Source of the DNA: Leptolyngbyaceae cyanobacterium
GTDB lineage: Bacteria > Cyanobacteriota > Cyanobacteriia > Cyanobacteriales > Aerosakkonemataceae
Direction of reading: 5' to 3'
Assembly: GCA_036703985.1 (NCBI GenBank)
Contig: DATNQN010000104.1
Location: 1 to 64,000 of the forward strand
Length of the DNA stretch: 64,000 nt
Shown: positions 50,836 through 60,579 of the stretch, in pieces
Numbering within the stretch: the stretch's first letter is position 1
How the letters are laid out: each line of letters starts with the position of its first letter
Notes under the pieces: generated by a model
The model's database searches: none
The model's input: the letters and a program-made list of their open reading frames with translations, nothing else
Told to the model about the DNA's origin: nothing
Position numbers and translations under genes: made by a program

Positions 50836-52194
50836 ATGGAAATTTCAGAAACTAAGATAACAAGTTCAGAAAATTCGTTTAACTTCAAGAATTTGCCAGG
50901 TTTTGATGCTAATCATCCGCCAGATCCGAAGTTGATTGATACTTGCGTGCATTGTGGATTTTGTCTTTCTACTTGTCCGAGCTATCGGGTAATTGGTAAG
51001 GAGATGGATTCGCCGAGAGGACGAATTTATCTAATGGATGCTATTAATGAGGGTGAGGCGGCGCTGGGTGAAGGAACGGTGCAGCATTTTGATAGTTGTT
51101 TGGGTTGTCTGGCTTGTGTTACTACTTGTCCGTCGGGGGTACAATATGACAAGTTGATTGCGGCAACTCGTCCCCAAGTTGAACGAAATTATCAGCGCAG
51201 TTTGCCAGATAATTTGTATAGAAAACTCATTTTTAATCTATTTCCATATCCCCATAGATTACGATTTTTACTCGCGCCTTTGCTGCTATATCAAAAGTTG
51301 GGATTTCCTAAATTCTTTCGCGCTACTGGATTGCTGAAAAATATCAATCCTCGTTTGGGTGCGATGGAATCTCTGCTGCCAAATGTAACTTTGAAATCTT
51401 TTGTGGATACTTTGCCAGAAGTGATACCAGCAAAGGGTAAAAAGCGCTATCGGGTAGGAGTAATTTTAGGTTGCGTGCAGCGATTGTTTTTCTCGAATGT
51501 GAATGAAGCAACGGTGCGGGTTTTAACAGCAAATGGCTGTGAGGTTGTCATACCAAAAAGCCAAGGTTGTTGTGCTGCATTACCCGAACACCAAGGGCAA
51601 AAAGAACAAGCCCAAGCTTTAGCAAGGCAGATGATTGATAGTTTTGAAAACACTAATGTTGATTTTATCATTATCAATGCGGCTGGTTGCGGTCATACTT
51701 TGAAGGAGTATGGACATATATTAGAAGATGATCCGAATTATCGAGAAAAAGCCAAAGCATTTGCGGCGAAAGTAAAAGATGCCCAAGAGTTTTTAGCGGC
51801 AGTTGGATTAACGGCTGAGTTATCACCTTTAACTGATGGTGAATTAACTTTGGTTTATCAAGATGCTTGTCATTTGTTGCACGGACAAAAGATTAGTGTG
51901 CAACCTCGTCAGCTATTACGACAAATTCCGGGTGTGAAGTTGCGAGAACCAATTGATGCGGCTTTGTGTTGCGGTAGTGCTGGTGTTTACAATATGCTGC
52001 AACCGGAAGTAGCGGAGGAATTGGGACAGCAAAAAGTTACCAATTTACTAAATACTGGGGCGCAGTTAATTGCTTCGGCTAATCCGGGTTGTAGTTTGCA
52101 AATTACGAAACATTTGCAATTGCAAGGTAAGGAAATTAAGTTAATGCACCCGATGGAATTGTTGGATTATTCGATGCGGGGTGAGAAAATTTAA
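50836..52194 (+). CDS. glcF: Glycolate dehydrogenase iron-sulfur subunit GlcF
   Basis: 452 residues. Two 4Fe-4S motifs near the N-terminus (CVHCGFCLSTCPSY about 37-50 and CLGCLACVTTCPSG) and two CCG domains (GCCAALPEHQG and CCGSAGVYN). It accepts electrons from GlcDE and passes them to the quinone pool. 42 bp from glcE. Family call firm. Confidence 0.95.
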   Translation: MEISETKITSSENSFNFKNLPGFDANHPPDPKLIDTCVHCGFCLSTCPSYRVIGKEMDSPRGRIYLMDAINEGEAALGEGTVQHFDSCLGCLACVTTCPSGVQYDKLIAATRPQVERNYQRSLPDNLYRKLIFNLFPYPHRLRFLLAPLLLYQKLGFPKFFRATGLLKNINPRLGAMESLLPNVTLKSFVDTLPEVIPAKGKKRYRVGVILGCVQRLFFSNVNEATVRVLTANGCEVVIPKSQGCCAALPEHQGQKEQAQALARQMIDSFENTNVDFIIINAAGCGHTLKEYGHILEDDPNYREKAKAFAAKVKDAQEFLAAVGLTAELSPLTDGELTLVYQDACHLLHGQKISVQPRQLLRQIPGVKLREPIDAALCCGSAGVYNMLQPEVAEELGQQKVTNLLNTGAQLIASANPGCSLQITKHLQLQGKEIKLMHPMELLDYSMRGEKI

Positions 52195-52299
52195 GTGTAG
52201 TAACGCATCACCTTGAAAAGCGAGGTAAAAAAATTACTTAAAGCTGAAAATTAACTTAAGCTAGTTGGGCGATCGCAAGCGGCTGGCTACACCAACCTG

Positions 52300-53084
52300 A
52301 TGATTCAACCTTTTCCTATCATTACGATTCCGGCAGATGCTGCCGAAGCAACCGAGGCAATAGGAACCAAGTTTAAATTCTGGTTTCACCATCCTGAACT
52401 GGGCTATTGCCTCTATAAGCAAGCACGACCCAATACAGGTGAGGATTGGGCAGAAAAGATAGCATCAGAGTTGTGTGCGTTACTCGGACTGCCATACGCT
52501 CGAATTGAACTGGCTAGCTGGAACAAGGCTGGCGGGACGGTTTCGCCCTCATTTCTCCCGAATGGTGGTTCGCTTATCTTGGGTAATGAAATTTTAGGCC
52601 CAATGGTGCCAGACTACCCGCAATTTCAAGCTTTTAATGTGTCGCAACATACTCTTGATATTGTATTAACTGCTATTAGCAATAGTGGAATAAACTTGCC
52701 GTTAGATTGGATACCTCCGGAAGGCATCCAGACGGCAGTGGCAACTTTTGTGGGTTATTTATTATTAGATGCTTGGATAGGAAATAGCGATCGCCATCAC
52801 GAAAACTGGGGTTTCATCGAAACTCCGCGAACACCTGAGACGCCCAAGTAGGAGACAAAAAAGCTCTGACTCCCCTGGATGCGTTTCGGATAGTGGCGCA
52901 ACGTTATCCTTATGCAGCTAATGTATGGTTGGAACGGCTAGCCAGAGTGTCTCTCACGGATACCCTGGCGTTATTCAACCGAATTCCCAGACAGTGCATC
53001 TCAGATGTTGCGATCGCTTTTGCACAACAGATACTAGAAATAAACCAACGCCGACTGCTTTTCCTACGGGAGGAATTACCTTGA
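52300..53084 (+). pseudogene. HipA-like kinase C-terminal gene, frameshifted with a deletion
   Basis: The first frame (52300-52851, 183 residues) carries the HipA/PI-kinase-like catalytic motif LDAWIGNSDRHHENWGF and then stops. The second frame (about 52851-53084) resumes with DKKALTPLDAFRIVAQRYPY and ends LFLREELP, the normal C-terminus of the family. About 70-90 residues (the segment after ENWGFI, normally with an Asp metal ligand) are missing and the frame has shifted. The gene is followed by the HIRAN protein with a TTGA overlap, so it was once a two-gene operon. Confidence 0.75.
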
Positions 53085-53818
53085 AAACACTTTTTCTTGC
53101 TTGGCAAAATCCAGTCAGCGATGCTTGGTTTCCGATCGGTCGCTTATCCTTTGATGGTAAGCGCTACCAATTTGTTTACACCCAAGGAGTAATAGCAGCG
53201 CAACAACAGTGTGGCTTTCAACTGTTGTCATCATTTCCAGATTTAGATCGGGTGTATGAATCGCCAGAACTATTTCCGTTATTTACTAATCGCCTATTGC
53301 GTCGTAGCCGCCCCGATTACGCGGATTTCATGCAGTGGTTAAACTTGCCGATCGATGAAGATGATCCGATCGCCATATTAGCCCGTAGTGGGGGACAACG
53401 GGTAACAGATAATTTAGAGGTTTTCCCATATCTAGAACCGGATGAAAATGGAGTTTATCATCTCCACTTCTTCGCGCAAGGGTTACTTAATCTATCGCCT
53501 GAAACTGGCGATCGAATTAGTCGCCTACAGACGGGCGAAGCATTGCATTTAGTATGCTCTATGGATAGTCATGCTTTGCGTACAGAAGATCGCTACCTGG
53601 TGGGCTATTGTCCCCGCTATTTACTAGATAATTTATTGGAAGTGCTGCGCCAGTATCCAGAACAGGTGAAAGTGAAAGTCGATCGCGTTAACCCCCCTCC
53701 TACACCCCTACAATTGCGATTACTTTGCCACCTGAAAGCCCATTTGCCGTCAGGCTTTCACCTGTTCTCTAATGCGATGTACCAACCACTCAGATCTCTG
53801 GCTTTTTCCGAAGCTTAG
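53081..53818 (+). CDS. HIRAN-domain-like protein next to a HipA-like gene
   Basis: The TTG at 53081 is the likely start: GGGAGG lies just before it and it overlaps the preceding stop (TTGA). 245 residues. The opening KTLFLAWQNPVSDAWFPIGR, followed by SFDGKRYQFVYTQGV, is like the N-terminal segments of HipA-type and HIRAN proteins. The C-terminal half holds a HIRAN-like stretch (TEDRYLVGYCPRYLLDNLLE). HIRAN folds bind 3' ends of ssDNA. The pair HipA-like plus this gene recalls HipA-type toxin/antitoxin modules, but the role is unknown. Confidence 0.65.
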   Translation: MKTLFLAWQNPVSDAWFPIGRLSFDGKRYQFVYTQGVIAAQQQCGFQLLSSFPDLDRVYESPELFPLFTNRLLRRSRPDYADFMQWLNLPIDEDDPIAILARSGGQRVTDNLEVFPYLEPDENGVYHLHFFAQGLLNLSPETGDRISRLQTGEALHLVCSMDSHALRTEDRYLVGYCPRYLLDNLLEVLRQYPEQVKVKVDRVNPPPTPLQLRLLCHLKAHLPSGFHLFSNAMYQPLRSLAFSEA

Positions 53819-54051
53819 GTGAATTAGGCAAAAAAGATCTACCTTACATCCTCAATTGGGGTCTTCCAGAATGATGGTGAGAATAGTAACAAAAGCTACA
53901 GAAAGCCAGATGGAAGTAATTAAACTGAAGATCGCTTTCAGGGCGCGAGAATCAAGAAAAATATGGCTCAAAAAAGCACTGCGCCCTGAAAGCAATCTTA
54001 AACAAAATTTAAATTGTTGTCAGTCTACTCGCGCTAGAAAACAGCCTATTT
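53819..54051. other. Junction to the IS remnants
   Basis: A short gap. A plus-strand frame of 82 codons (53856-54104) overlaps the transposase start and looks like a shadow. Probably insertion-sequence debris. Confidence 0.35.
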
Positions 54052-54384
54052 ATGGACTTTCATTTAGATGCACTGTTAAACTTACCCAACGTGACAGTTT
54101 TTAGTTATCGCCAAGAATCAGACTTAATAATTTTACAATTGGAGTTATTAAACCAAGGAATTAAGTGTCCACATTGCCAAACATATACGGATGACCTCAA
54201 TCAAAATCGACCAATTTTGGTGAAAGACTTAGCTATTTGTGGGCAAAAAGTTTACTTACAAGTACCCCGACGCCAATTTTATTGTTCAAGTTGTGCGAGG
54301 TATTCAACAGAAAGATTAGACTGGATGGAGATGGGACATAATTACACCAAAAGATACTCTGCTTATATTTATACTACTTACTGA
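54052..54384 (+). pseudogene. ISL3-family transposase, N-terminal remnant
   Basis: 110 residues that match the zinc-finger region of ISL3 transposases: CPHCQTYTDDLNQNRP, then FYCSSCARYSTERLDW, then the beginning of the helix-turn-helix (HNYTKRYSAYIY). It ends at TTY-stop a few bases before the TnpB element, so the rest of the transposase (about 280-300 residues) has been lost. Confidence 0.8.
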
Positions 54385-54424
54385 CCTAGCTATAATATTA
54401 ATACAGACTCATTCAGTATAGCGC

Positions 54425-55636
54425 ATGAAAGCAAGGTATCAATATAGAATCTACCCTACCGACCAACAGAAGAACCTTTTGGCTCAACTGTTCGGTTGTG
54501 TTAGGGTAGTTTTCAATGATGCCTTAGCTTACTGTCAGGAAAAATATAAGAATGGTGAGAAGAAGCCAAATAGCACAGAACTTTCTAAGCGATTAACCGA
54601 AATTAAGAAAACCGAGGAAAAAATCTGGTTAGGCGAAGTTTCTGCTATCCCTTTACAACAAAGTTTAAGGGATTTAGAGCAAGCCTATCAGAACTTTTTC
54701 AAATCTTGCTCCGATCAACGAAAAGGCAGGAAAGTCAGACCTCCTAAGTTTAAAAAACGGAAGGCTAAACAGTCTGCTAGGTTTACAGATAATGGATTCA
54801 AGATTAGACAGCATAAGGTCTATTTGCCCAAGATAGGTGATTTAGATATAGTTTGGAGCCGTCCATTACCATGTAAGCCATCAAGTGTCACTGTCATCAA
54901 GGATAGTGCTGATAGGTATTTCTTAAGCTTCGTAGTTGAAATCATTCCTGAAAAGCTACCTGATAACGGTAAGGCTATAGGTATTGATTTAGGTATCACA
55001 GATTTCGCGACTTTCAGCGATGGCGAAAAAGTCAAAGCACCCAAGCCATTAAAGAAGAAACTCAAGAAACTGAACCGATTACAGCGTAAGTTTCAAGGGA
55101 CAAGTAAAGGGAGTAATCGACGTGAGGTAGCACGTAAAAAGATCGCGAAATTACACGCAAAAATCTCTGATACTAGGAAAGATTTTCTTCATAAGTTGTC
55201 AACTAAGGTAATTCGTGAGAATCAAACGATCGCCTTAGAAGACTTAAATGTTAGCGGCATGGTTAAAAATCGGAAATTAGCCCGTGCTATTTCAGATAAT
55301 GGTTGGCGAACATTCCGGGAAATGTTAACTGCTAAATCTGAGAAGTATGGGCGTGATTTGCGGATAATCAACCGCTGGGAAGCGACATCTCAAAAATGCT
55401 CATACTGTGGCAAAAAGGGCGGAAAGAAAGAACTCCATATTAGAGAGTGGGCTTGCATGAGTTGTGGTGCAGAACACGACCGAGATATCAATGCTTCTGT
55501 GAATATATTGAACGTCGCGGTAGGGCATACCGAGACGAAAAACGGATTGCAGAGGAAGCGTAAGACTGGTGTAAAATCAGCAGCATCCCGTGAAGCGTCA
55601 ACCACCTTTCAACCAGTTCAATTGAGCTTGTTTTAG
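54425..55636 (+). CDS. tnpB: TnpB (IS200/IS605, IS1341 type), full length
   Basis: 403 residues, the normal size. N-terminal MKARYQYRIYPTDQQKNLLA, the REC/WED region with PPKFKKRKAKQSARFTDNGF, RuvC Asp188 (GIDLGI), Glu272 (LEDLN), DRDINA, and the zinc ribbon CSYCGKKGG...CMSCGAEH. TnpB proteins are RNA-guided nucleases that use an omega-RNA from the right end. There is no tnpA, so it is a non-autonomous solo element. It sits next to a broken ISL3 transposase. Appears intact. Confidence 0.92.
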   Translation: MKARYQYRIYPTDQQKNLLAQLFGCVRVVFNDALAYCQEKYKNGEKKPNSTELSKRLTEIKKTEEKIWLGEVSAIPLQQSLRDLEQAYQNFFKSCSDQRKGRKVRPPKFKKRKAKQSARFTDNGFKIRQHKVYLPKIGDLDIVWSRPLPCKPSSVTVIKDSADRYFLSFVVEIIPEKLPDNGKAIGIDLGITDFATFSDGEKVKAPKPLKKKLKKLNRLQRKFQGTSKGSNRREVARKKIAKLHAKISDTRKDFLHKLSTKVIRENQTIALEDLNVSGMVKNRKLARAISDNGWRTFREMLTAKSEKYGRDLRIINRWEATSQKCSYCGKKGGKKELHIREWACMSCGAEHDRDINASVNILNVAVGHTETKNGLQRKRKTGVKSAASREASTTFQPVQLSLF

Positions 55637-55638
55637 GA

Positions 55639-55663
55639 ATCCCCGACCGTTCACGGCGGGGAT
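55639..55663. repeat. Right-end hairpin of the second TnpB element
   Basis: ATCCCCG (55639-55645), with an inner CCG-TTCA-CGG, pairs with CGGGGAT (55657-55663). It follows the tnpB stop by two bases. Typical IS605-type right end and 3' scaffold of the omega-RNA; the guide would start about 55664-55672 onward. Confidence 0.6.
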
Positions 55664-55717
55664 GGATGTCAAATACAAGATTTATGGGGAAGGTAATTGT
55701 AGCGATCGCATTCCTCT

Positions 55718-55975
55718 TCACAAACAGGGAACCGATACGTAAAAATTAGTTGGCCCTTCGGAGGTAACGCGCACTTTGCAATTGACGCCGATACGATCGC
55801 TACACGCCAGCGCAAATTCTCCCGCCGTTCTCAGTTCCTTAAACCAAATTTCCGCCACGCATCCGGAAAAAGCGCGATCGCTAATTCTCCAAAAACATTC
55901 TACCGCCCCGGCAGCTTGGGCAAGTTGCCTGACTACTTCATAAGGAAGTGCTTGTCTAGTCGTATCATTTTCCAC
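55718..55975 (-). CDS. Small hypothetical protein
   Basis: 85 residues from a GTG at 55975. Two cysteines occur in SGCVAEIW and LACSDRIG, with others at ECFW, NCKV and PCL (five in all). Compact alpha/beta appearance (YEVVRQLAQAAGAVECFWRI). It looks like a conserved cyanobacterial hypothetical but I recognise no family. Divergent from the WG-repeat lipoprotein. Confidence 0.5.
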   Translation of the reverse strand: MENDTTRQALPYEVVRQLAQAAGAVECFWRISDRAFSGCVAEIWFKELRTAGEFALACSDRIGVNCKVRVTSEGPTNFYVSVPCL

Positions 55976-56068
55976 CGGAAAATATCTCTGCGATAAAATC
56001 CCAAATCTATCAAACCTGGGCTAAATTATATTCGTTAACGTCAGAGATCGCCCGTATCCCGATCGCAA

Positions 56069-56686
56069 ATGAACGTAAAAATCAACAAATCCATTTCTTT
56101 GTTTCTTTCCCTGACTCTTCTAGGTTTAGCATCCTGTCGCCCGGTAGAACAAACGCAAGCTTCCACTACCTCACCGCAGGCAAAACCAGAAACAAACCAA
56201 CTATTTCCCGTTAGAGAAAATGGTAAATTCGGTTATATTGACAAAACTGGAAAAGTCGTCATTTCGCCACAGTTTAATGATGCTAGCGATTTTTCCGACG
56301 GACTAGCACGGGTAGAAATTGGCGAAAAATTCGGCTATATTGACCAGACGGGAAAAATTGCGATCGAACCCCAATTTGATGATGCCGATAGCTTTTCTGA
56401 GGGGTTGGCAGCAGTGATGACTGATGACAAATTGGGATATATCGATAAAACAGGTCAAATGGCGATCGCACCTCAGTTTGACGACGCGGAAGCATTTTCT
56501 GAGGGTTTAGCAGAAGTAAAAATTGGTGAAAAATGGGGTTATATCGACAAGTCCGGGGAAACTGTTATTTCACCTCAATTCGACGATAGTGAAAGTTTTT
56601 CCCAAGGAATTGCTGCCGTAAAAGTAGGCGATAAATGGGGTTATATCGATAAAGCTGGCAAATTTCTTTGGAATCCTTCTAACTAA
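56069..56686 (+). CDS. WG-repeat lipoprotein
   Basis: 205 residues. A signal peptide ends in the lipobox LASC (Cys23). Residues about 47-202 are five WG (KWG/beta-rich) repeats of 34 residues, each of the form GYIDKTGKxxISPQFDDAxx followed by FSEGLAxVKxGEK. These fold into a beta-propeller-like or solenoid surface used for protein binding. Anchored in the outer leaflet of the cytoplasmic or the inner leaflet of the outer membrane. No partner nearby. Confidence 0.85.
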   Translation: MNVKINKSISLFLSLTLLGLASCRPVEQTQASTTSPQAKPETNQLFPVRENGKFGYIDKTGKVVISPQFNDASDFSDGLARVEIGEKFGYIDQTGKIAIEPQFDDADSFSEGLAAVMTDDKLGYIDKTGQMAIAPQFDDAEAFSEGLAEVKIGEKWGYIDKSGETVISPQFDDSESFSQGIAAVKVGDKWGYIDKAGKFLWNPSN

Positions 56687-56911
56687 TTTCGACGCAGTAG
56701 GGTTTGTTATTAACGCACCCTACAATAACTTAATTTTATATACTTTTGGTGCGTTACAAAGATTAACGCACCATACAAAAATTAGTACCATATTTCATGG
56801 GTAAGCCTTGAGATAGAGCGAATAAATCTACCAAAAGGACATTTAGAATAGAAAGCATAGGCTTGTAAAGTTCAGAGTAATAACCTAAATTATGGCGGCC
56901 TATCTTCCTAT
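56687..56911. repeat. AACGCACC inverted repeats
   Basis: GTTATTAACGCACCCTAC (56705-56722) and GGTGCGTTAC/TTAACGCACC (56750-56773) form alternate hairpins, a repeat common after cyanobacterial genes. They may act as terminator of the WG gene. Confidence 0.5.
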
Positions 56912-58177
56912 ATGGATATTTATATTCTCGATCTATTTATAATTGGCTTACTGCTACTAATTGTTACATTAGGCTCTGGTTGGATTGCTCGCTTACCCCT
57001 TTCTTTCGCTCTCATATACTTAATAGTAGGCATTTTGCTTGGCCCCTATGGAATCAATTTAATTCAATTGCGACCAAATGCAGAGTTCCTAGAAAGACTA
57101 ACAGAATTTGTCGTAATTGTTTCTTTATTCAGTTGTGGACTAAAAATGAACCGCCATCTCAACTTGTGGACGTGGCGTTCTACCATACGGTTGATTGGTT
57201 TTTTGATGCCAATTTCTATTTTGGCCATTGCTGCGATCGGTCATTTTATCTTAAATATGGAGTGGGGGCCAGCAGTTTTACTCGGAGCAATTCTCGCACC
57301 AACCGACCCAGTTTTAGCTTCCGAAGTACAGCTATCTCATGTAGAAGATAAGGATGAATTGCGTTTTGGTTTAACTTCTGAAGGTGGATTAAATGATGCA
57401 CTGGCTTTTCCATTTGTTTATTTTGGTATTCATTGGTTACAAAAAGGTAACGATTGGCAAACCTGGTTTAAAAATTGGGTAGCAGTTGATTTAATTTGGG
57501 CAATTGCTGCCGGTATTGTTATGGGAATTCTCGTACCTAAGACCATTGTTTTAATTGATAAGCGGCTACAAAAACAAAGAAAAGCCGACGAGTTAATGGA
57601 GGATTTTGTAGCTATTGGGATCATTTTATTAACCTATTCTCTTACAGAAATTGTTAACGGTTATGGATTTTTAGCAGTATTTGTTGCCGGAATTGTAGCG
57701 CAACGCAGTTATCACGATCCCGAAAAGAGACATTCTCAGCTAGAATTTACAGAACGGATTGAAAAGCTGATGGAAGTTGGCACGATTTTATTACTAGGTT
57801 CTTTGCTCCGACTACCGCAAATTCAGCAATTTGGCGCAGAGGCATTATTAGTAGCTGGATTGCTAATATTTGTAATTCGACCTGTAGGAGCCTGGATTAG
57901 TACAATTGGTGGTGGTTTTACTTCCATAACTCGCTATTTGTTTGGCTGGTTTGGTATTCGCGGCGTTGGTTCTTTATATTATTTATCCTATGCTTTTGGT
58001 GAAGGTTTAAAAGATGAATTGGGTGAGCAAATTGCTTGGATTACTTATATCACTGTCGTTATTTCGGTAATTTTGCATGGCATTAGCGCTACTCCTTTAA
58101 TGAAGTGGTACGAAGCAAATATAAAAAAGCGTCGCGAAAATCACCAACCTGTAGCAACAGCCCTTGATAAATCTTGA
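56912..58177 (+). CDS. CPA1-type Na+/H+ antiporter
   Basis: 421 residues with about 11-12 helices. The ion-binding ND/DD region is EGGLNDALAFPFVYF (about 153-167), preceded by LAPTDPVLASEV (about 128-139), the CPA1 signature. It exchanges Na+ for H+ across the cytoplasmic membrane. No C-terminal regulatory domain. The next gene starts 6 bp later. Confidence 0.9.
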   Translation: MDIYILDLFIIGLLLLIVTLGSGWIARLPLSFALIYLIVGILLGPYGINLIQLRPNAEFLERLTEFVVIVSLFSCGLKMNRHLNLWTWRSTIRLIGFLMPISILAIAAIGHFILNMEWGPAVLLGAILAPTDPVLASEVQLSHVEDKDELRFGLTSEGGLNDALAFPFVYFGIHWLQKGNDWQTWFKNWVAVDLIWAIAAGIVMGILVPKTIVLIDKRLQKQRKADELMEDFVAIGIILLTYSLTEIVNGYGFLAVFVAGIVAQRSYHDPEKRHSQLEFTERIEKLMEVGTILLLGSLLRLPQIQQFGAEALLVAGLLIFVIRPVGAWISTIGGGFTSITRYLFGWFGIRGVGSLYYLSYAFGEGLKDELGEQIAWITYITVVISVILHGISATPLMKWYEANIKKRRENHQPVATALDKS

Positions 58178-58183
58178 GCAATC

Positions 58184-60481
58184 ATGGAAGAAAACCAAGC
58201 AAAGATAGATGTGTTAACAGCAGAAGCATTATCACTTTATTATCGCGGAGAATTTACGGAAGCCGAACGAAAATATCGAGAAATTTTACAACTTAATAGT
58301 AATCATGCGGAAGCATGGTGGGGTTTGGGAATAGTTTATTATATGCTGGGTGAATATCAAGATGCGCTAGAAATGTTGTATCGTTCTTTAGACTTCGATT
58401 CAGCCAGCCCTAACTCACACTATAGCTTAGGTTTAGTGTTAGAGAAAATTGGTTATCTTCCCCAAGCAGTCCAGGCTTATAAAAAAGCGATCGCACTCGC
58501 TCCTCACTGGATAGAAGTTTATGATAATTTAGGAAAAGTTCTCTCGGAAATGGGAGAAATCGAACAAGCCGAAGCTACTTACATTCAGGCAATTGCTACT
58601 GATAAAAAGAATTATATAAATTATCTAAATTTAGGCAATATTTTAATGATGAGGCAGCAAATTAAAGAAGCAATAGCTGCCTATGAAATGGCTCTCCAAT
58701 TAAAACCTCGCGACCCCATAATTCTCAATAATTTAGGTTTAGCTTGGCAAGCTCAAAACGAACCAGTACAAGCCTCTCTTTATTTCGGATATGCTGCTTA
58801 TCGTCAGGGAGATTACCAAGCAGCAATTACTCATTATAAAAACTTTTTAGCCAATCAAATAGGCGATGTGGAAGTTTATATTGCTCTTGCCGAATGCTAT
58901 CAATATCTTGATTTATATGAAGAAGTTATCAAAACTTACCGAGAATGCCTGATATTTTATCCCCAAGTTGAGATTTATTTGCGATTAGCACTAACTTTGC
59001 AAGATAGCGGGCAAACTGAAGCTGCGATCGACATTATCAATGAAGCTTTAGAAATATTCCCCGATGAAATATCCCTACAACTAGAACAACTTAGAATCTT
59101 ACCAATTATCTACGAAAATCAGGAAGAAATTAGATATTATCGCCATCGATTTAGTCAGGGTTTAGCCGATTTAATTCAACGCACATCATTAGAAACACCA
59201 GAAGCAAAAGAAAGTGCTTTGAGAGCGATTGGTTGGCGAACGAACTTCTATTTACAGTATCAAGGTTGTAATGATTTAGAATTACAAAAACAGTACGGTC
59301 AATTCGTGCATCGAGTGATGGCGGCTAACCATCCGGAATGGGTAAAAAAAGTTCCGATGCCAAATGTGGATCGAGAGGAAAAAATACGCATTGGTTATGT
59401 TTCGGATTGCTTCCATTTTCACACTGTTGGTATGGTATTTCTTGGCTGGCTGAAAAATTGCGATCGCGAAAAATTTCACATCTCTTGTTACTACACTAAT
59501 AACCAAATAGATGAGTACACCCAACAGTACCAAATCTCTTGCGATAACTTCTACCATATCCCTGATAATTTAGAAGCAATCTGTCAACAAATAATTGGCG
59601 ATCGCATACACATTCTAGTATTTTTAGATATAGGCATGGTTCCCCAAATGACCCAGCTTGCAGCACTACGCCTTGCGCCAATTCAGTGTGCAGCCTGGGG
59701 ACATCCAGTAACTACTGGTTTGCCAACCATTGATTATTTCCTTTCCGGTGATTTTATGGAACCGGAAAACGCACAACAGCATTATTCAGAACAGTTAATT
59801 CGCTTACCTAATATAGGAATATCATATTCCAAACCAATCATTCCCGCACCAACCAAAACTCGCTTTGACTTTAATCTAAAAGAAAACGCTGTAATTTATA
59901 TTTCCTGCCAATCCCTATTTAAATACTTACCTCAATACGATTATATTTTTCCATCAATTGCCCAACAAGTACCCCAAGCACAATTCGTTTTTCTATCCCA
60001 ACTGCCAGCACCGATTAACCAACAATTCCGCCAGCGTCTTCACCGCGCTTTTGCCGAATTTGGTTTGGATAGCGAACAATATTGTATAATTTTACCTCGG
60101 CAAACCCATATAGATTATTGGCATCTCAATTTAGTATCGGATGTTTTTCTAGATACTTTTCGATTTACTGGATTTCTCACCACGTTAGAAAGTATTGCTT
60201 GTCGCTTACCTATTGTCACTTGTCCTGGTGAGTTCATGCGTTCTCGGCAATCTTACGGGATTTTGAAAATGCTAGGAATTAGCGAAACGATCGCTCAAAA
60301 TGAAGCAGAATATATTGAAATTGCCGTAAAGTTAGGATTGCAACCGGAATGGCGACATAGTATCGTAAAACGAATCGGAAATTATCAAGAGTTTCTCTAT
60401 GAGGACAAAGCTTGTATAGAAGCGCTTGAGGCATTTTTTGAGCAAGAGATCGGGGGATGGAGATCGTTAGAAGTACGGTGA
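58184..60481 (+). CDS. TPR-containing O-GlcNAc transferase-like glycosyltransferase
   Basis: 765 residues. N-terminal TPRs (about 10-330), then a GT41/SPY-like catalytic region (about 400-750) with IGYVSDCFHFHTVGMV, AAWGHPVTTGLPTIDYFLSG, DVFLDTFRFTGFLTTLESIA and a conserved MRSRQSYGILKMLG. Such proteins transfer a sugar to Ser/Thr of proteins. It starts 6 bp after the antiporter gene. The acceptor protein is unknown. Confidence 0.87.
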   Translation: MEENQAKIDVLTAEALSLYYRGEFTEAERKYREILQLNSNHAEAWWGLGIVYYMLGEYQDALEMLYRSLDFDSASPNSHYSLGLVLEKIGYLPQAVQAYKKAIALAPHWIEVYDNLGKVLSEMGEIEQAEATYIQAIATDKKNYINYLNLGNILMMRQQIKEAIAAYEMALQLKPRDPIILNNLGLAWQAQNEPVQASLYFGYAAYRQGDYQAAITHYKNFLANQIGDVEVYIALAECYQYLDLYEEVIKTYRECLIFYPQVEIYLRLALTLQDSGQTEAAIDIINEALEIFPDEISLQLEQLRILPIIYENQEEIRYYRHRFSQGLADLIQRTSLETPEAKESALRAIGWRTNFYLQYQGCNDLELQKQYGQFVHRVMAANHPEWVKKVPMPNVDREEKIRIGYVSDCFHFHTVGMVFLGWLKNCDREKFHISCYYTNNQIDEYTQQYQISCDNFYHIPDNLEAICQQIIGDRIHILVFLDIGMVPQMTQLAALRLAPIQCAAWGHPVTTGLPTIDYFLSGDFMEPENAQQHYSEQLIRLPNIGISYSKPIIPAPTKTRFDFNLKENAVIYISCQSLFKYLPQYDYIFPSIAQQVPQAQFVFLSQLPAPINQQFRQRLHRAFAEFGLDSEQYCIILPRQTHIDYWHLNLVSDVFLDTFRFTGFLTTLESIACRLPIVTCPGEFMRSRQSYGILKMLGISETIAQNEAEYIEIAVKLGLQPEWRHSIVKRIGNYQEFLYEDKACIEALEAFFEQEIGGWRSLEVR

Positions 60482-60579
60482 TTTTTGATACTTGAGAATT
60501 TATCCTTCCGACTTTATCCTGCAAACTCGAACATTTTTTCTGCTTTCTCGTCTAGGTGGGAAACGAGTGAGAAATTTTT

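Noticed and set aside
53856-54104. 82-codon frame before the ISL3 remnant
   Set aside because: Overlaps the recognised transposase start in another frame; no motif.
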